Origin: Endobugula sp965225895
Lineage (GTDB): Bacteria > Pseudomonadota > Gammaproteobacteria > Pseudomonadales > Cellvibrionaceae
NCBI GenBank assembly: GCA_965225895.1
Contig: CBDDBR010000011.1
Coordinates: 2,046,001 to 2,110,000 of the forward strand
Direction: 5' to 3'
DNA: 64,000 nucleotides
Both the position numbers and the translations under genes were made by a program. The notes beneath the pieces are model-generated. The model was not told the origin of the DNA, made no database searches, and saw nothing but the letters and a program-made list of their open reading frames with translations. Below, in pieces: positions 62,081 through 64,000 of this stretch (position 1 is the first letter of the stretch; the number at the start of each line of letters is the position of its first letter).

Positions 62081-63256
62081 ATGTTTGAGCTAGAAAGCAC
62101 TTCTCCTTTTTTTGAGCAACTCGCACAAGAAGAACCACTTTTAGTGCAAAATATTGAACTTGTTCATGAAAACAAAATGCAGCTAGATATTTCATATCAT
62201 AATCCAAAGCGGTTTATATTAAATCTTAATAATTTACTTCGAAGCACATTATTTTTCGTTGAGACTTCAATTAAAAATACTCCACATTGGTTAAAAAACG
62301 AAGTCGATATTTATAGAAATAAAAACGTAAAAGAATATGAGATTCTTAAGTATTTAAGAAATATAAGCGCGCATCAAGCACTTATATTTCCAGAAGAATC
62401 TTTAATTAGTGGGCTTTATAGAATCCGCTCAGAAATTGATTACAAACTTAAACTTGGGTTAGGAGATCACGATAAGCCACAGGAGTATTCTCGGGACTTA
62501 GCTCTTAAAAATACACAAGACATATTTCATGACATATTAGTATTTCAAAATTTAGCCTTCATGGATTTAGAGCATTCTAGTCTCGGGGAATGCTTGGGAA
62601 TAACACGAAAGTGGTTTTTTGATGTCAAAATAAAAAAGAAAAGCTTTTCTTTTAGTGGAGTTATTGATGTTTATCACATCGTCTGTACATTCGCCACACA
62701 GCTACTGGATAGAGTCTGTGAAGCATATGCTGGTAAAAATGATATCAAATTTAGCACAAAATTTTCTCACGAATTTTCAGAATATAATTTCATTAATACA
62801 ATATTAGAAATTGATTTATATCCATCACTTTTTTCCGAATGGTGGGAAGGAAATATAGAACCATTAAACTTTGGAACATTAGCTGAAAGAAATGAGGGCG
62901 ACAAGCATTGGCTCCAAGACCAATGGCATAAATATTCGTATTCAAATCTATGCGACAATGCAGAGTCTTATAAAACTCTATTGATAAAATATTCCAACCT
63001 AAGCCATAACGAATATTTTGAAGAAAAAAACCTTTCAGAATTCACTTCTTTTGTTAACCTTAACCATTGGCATCTAAAAAAAGCATTCAATGCCCATTTA
63101 ACAAACACTCCCTTTAATCCTAGTGAAATAATGAAACTACAAAGGTTAGGAAAAATATTCATTTCAGAATACAAAAAACAAAAGCTTTGCTCAATACAAC
63201 TTACTTGTGAAAGCTTTAAAGAACATTTATCTAGCCTAGTTAAAAAACTAGACTAG
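62081..63256 (+). CDS. Unrecognised 391-aa protein with HEPN-like R-N-x3-H motif
   Basis: I do not recognise the family. A helical region of residues about 45-100 ends in LRNISAHQ, where R93-N94-x3-H98 fits the Rx4-6H motif of HEPN ribonucleases, with the polar residue directly after Arg. The helices before it (LLRSTLFFVETSI; an NEVDIYRNKNVKEYE stretch) also resemble HEPN folds. The remaining ~290 residues are helical, aromatic-rich and unannotated. The gene is AT-rich, follows an XRE gene by 36 bp and is convergent with hisA. A toxin or abortive-infection effector under XRE control is an inference. Confidence 0.5.
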   Translation: MFELESTSPFFEQLAQEEPLLVQNIELVHENKMQLDISYHNPKRFILNLNNLLRSTLFFVETSIKNTPHWLKNEVDIYRNKNVKEYEILKYLRNISAHQALIFPEESLISGLYRIRSEIDYKLKLGLGDHDKPQEYSRDLALKNTQDIFHDILVFQNLAFMDLEHSSLGECLGITRKWFFDVKIKKKSFSFSGVIDVYHIVCTFATQLLDRVCEAYAGKNDIKFSTKFSHEFSEYNFINTILEIDLYPSLFSEWWEGNIEPLNFGTLAERNEGDKHWLQDQWHKYSYSNLCDNAESYKTLLIKYSNLSHNEYFEEKNLSEFTSFVNLNHWHLKKAFNAHLTNTPFNPSEIMKLQRLGKIFISEYKKQKLCSIQLTCESFKEHLSSLVKKLD

Positions 63257-63282
63257 ATAAAATTTTTAAGTATCGCGACCTC

Positions 63283-64000
63283 TTATTTTTTATCACATAA
63301 CGCCTGTGCTTCTTTCACATCTAATGTGCCTTCATAAATAGCGCGGCCTGTAATGGCGCCACAAATACCGTGATGAGCCTGTGCTTTTAGTGCCACAATA
63401 TCATCCATATTAGTAATACCACCCGATGCGATCACAGGAATACTTGAGGCTTTTGCCATCGCAACCGTAGCCTCTACATTCACACCTTGCATCATGCCAT
63501 CACGTGCAATGTCGGTATATACAATCGATTCTACGCCGTCGGCTTCAAAGCGTTTAGCAAGATCAGTGGCTTTTACCTCTGATACTTCTGCCCAACCATC
63601 GGTAGCTACTAGACCCTCTTTGGCATCTAGCCCTACGATAATATGACCTGGAAATTGCTTACACATTTCCGTAACAAATTCGGGTTCTTTTACCGCTTTT
63701 GTACCAATAATAACGTAGCTCACGCCCGCTTGTAGATAGTGTTCAATAATTTCACCACTACGAATACCACCGCCAATTTGAATGGGTAATTTAGGAAATG
63801 CCTTAGCAATCTCAGTAACCACCTCACCGTTTACTGGCTCACCTGCAAAGGCGCCGTTAAGGTCAACAAGATGCAAGCGACGGCAACCTTGGTCTACCCA
63901 TTGCTTTGCAAAATCGACAGGATTATCGCCAAAAACTGTGGAATCATCCATTAAACCTTGGCGTAAACGAACACATTGACCGTCTTTTAAATCAATTGCG
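63283..64000 (-). CDS. hisA: Phosphoribosylformimino-5-aminoimidazole carboxamide ribotide isomerase HisA (5' end cut off)
   Basis: The frame continues past the right edge (AIDLKDGQCVRLRQGL lies upstream of the internal Met at 63951), so only the first ~7 codons are missing. This TIM-barrel isomerase acts in histidine synthesis. Catalytic Asp in AIDLKDG, IQIGGGIRSGE and TDIARDGMMQG with the second Asp, IASGGITN and GAITGRAIYEGT. The usual next gene, hisF, is not downstream; an HEPN-like gene faces it instead. Confidence 0.95.
   Translation of the reverse strand, partial: AIDLKDGQCVRLRQGLMDDSTVFGDNPVDFAKQWVDQGCRRLHLVDLNGAFAGEPVNGEVVTEIAKAFPKLPIQIGGGIRSGEIIEHYLQAGVSYVIIGTKAVKEPEFVTEMCKQFPGHIIVGLDAKEGLVATDGWAEVSEVKATDLAKRFEADGVESIVYTDIARDGMMQGVNVEATVAMAKASSIPVIASGGITNMDDIVALKAQAHHGICGAITGRAIYEGTLDVKEAQALCDKK

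Overview
The window reads as a chromosomal segment of a low-to-moderate GC gammaproteobacterium. The strongest evidence is gene order. A complete Pil-Chp twitching-motility chemosensory operon (pilG-pilH-pilI-pilJ-pilK-chpA-chpB-chpC, minus strand, 26420-39529) abuts gshB-tonB-yqgE-ruvX. These are followed by pilU-pilT and then by yggS-proC-yggT-yggU-metX-metW-DUF4426-rdgB-hemW. This is the arrangement known from Pseudomonas and its relatives, although pyrB/pyrC, which lie between ruvX and pilU there, are absent here. AT-rich codon use argues against Pseudomonas itself. A marine member of the wider Pseudomonadales/Cellvibrionales/Oceanospirillales group is my inference; I cannot name a species.

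Layout. 1-2470: end of an LpxH-like phosphoesterase, an OlsB-like acyltransferase, dtd and a secreted glutathione-peroxidase-like protein. 2471-3599: a solitary 290-aa protein with a His/Cys caspase-fold-like dyad and an IQ-like motif. 3603-10181: a probable iron-responsive minus-strand block (DUF4856 protein, fatty-acid-hydroxylase-type membrane enzyme, fbpA-fbpB-fbpC) behind a near-perfect Fur box. 10270-11906: mutY (frameshifted at an A8 slippery run), yggX and tRNA-Phe. 11907-15486: accessory genes (double-HTH protein, RhlA-like alpha/beta hydrolase, two small paired proteins, a Spy-like protein, a broken small ORF). 15476-18291: divergent AraC regulator and ExaC-type aldehyde dehydrogenase. 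18456-26371: a tandem-Cache/HAMP membrane protein without output domain, an orphan 3TM holin, an outer-membrane barrel protein, a YugP-type protease, exonuclease III, CvfB-like, DjlA and DUF3301.

26420-45062 holds the type IV pilus signalling genes and retraction ATPases with gshB, tonB, yqgE and ruvX. 45233-51753 is the collinear yggS-to-hemW housekeeping run. 51770-61444 carries engB, cytochrome c4, dsbA, a GGDEF cyclase with an intact I-site, the pxpABC 5-oxoprolinase set, ferrochelatase and a CbiX-type chelatase. 61478-63256 is a small AT-rich islet: a small gene and an XRE repressor divergent around an 11-bp inverted repeat, then a 391-aa protein with a HEPN-type R-N-x3-H motif. hisA runs off the right edge.

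How the genes work together: PilG/PilH, PilI, PilJ, PilK, ChpA, ChpB and ChpC form one chemosensory pathway whose target machinery includes PilT and PilU. The Fur-box block and ferrochelatase point to iron and haem management. The best leads for new biology are the XRE/HEPN-like islet, the caspase-fold/IQ protein, the mutY slippery site, the acidic tail on PilJ, the decayed Hpt duplication in ChpA, and the output-less Cache-HAMP protein. No CRISPR array, insertion sequence or rRNA operon was seen.
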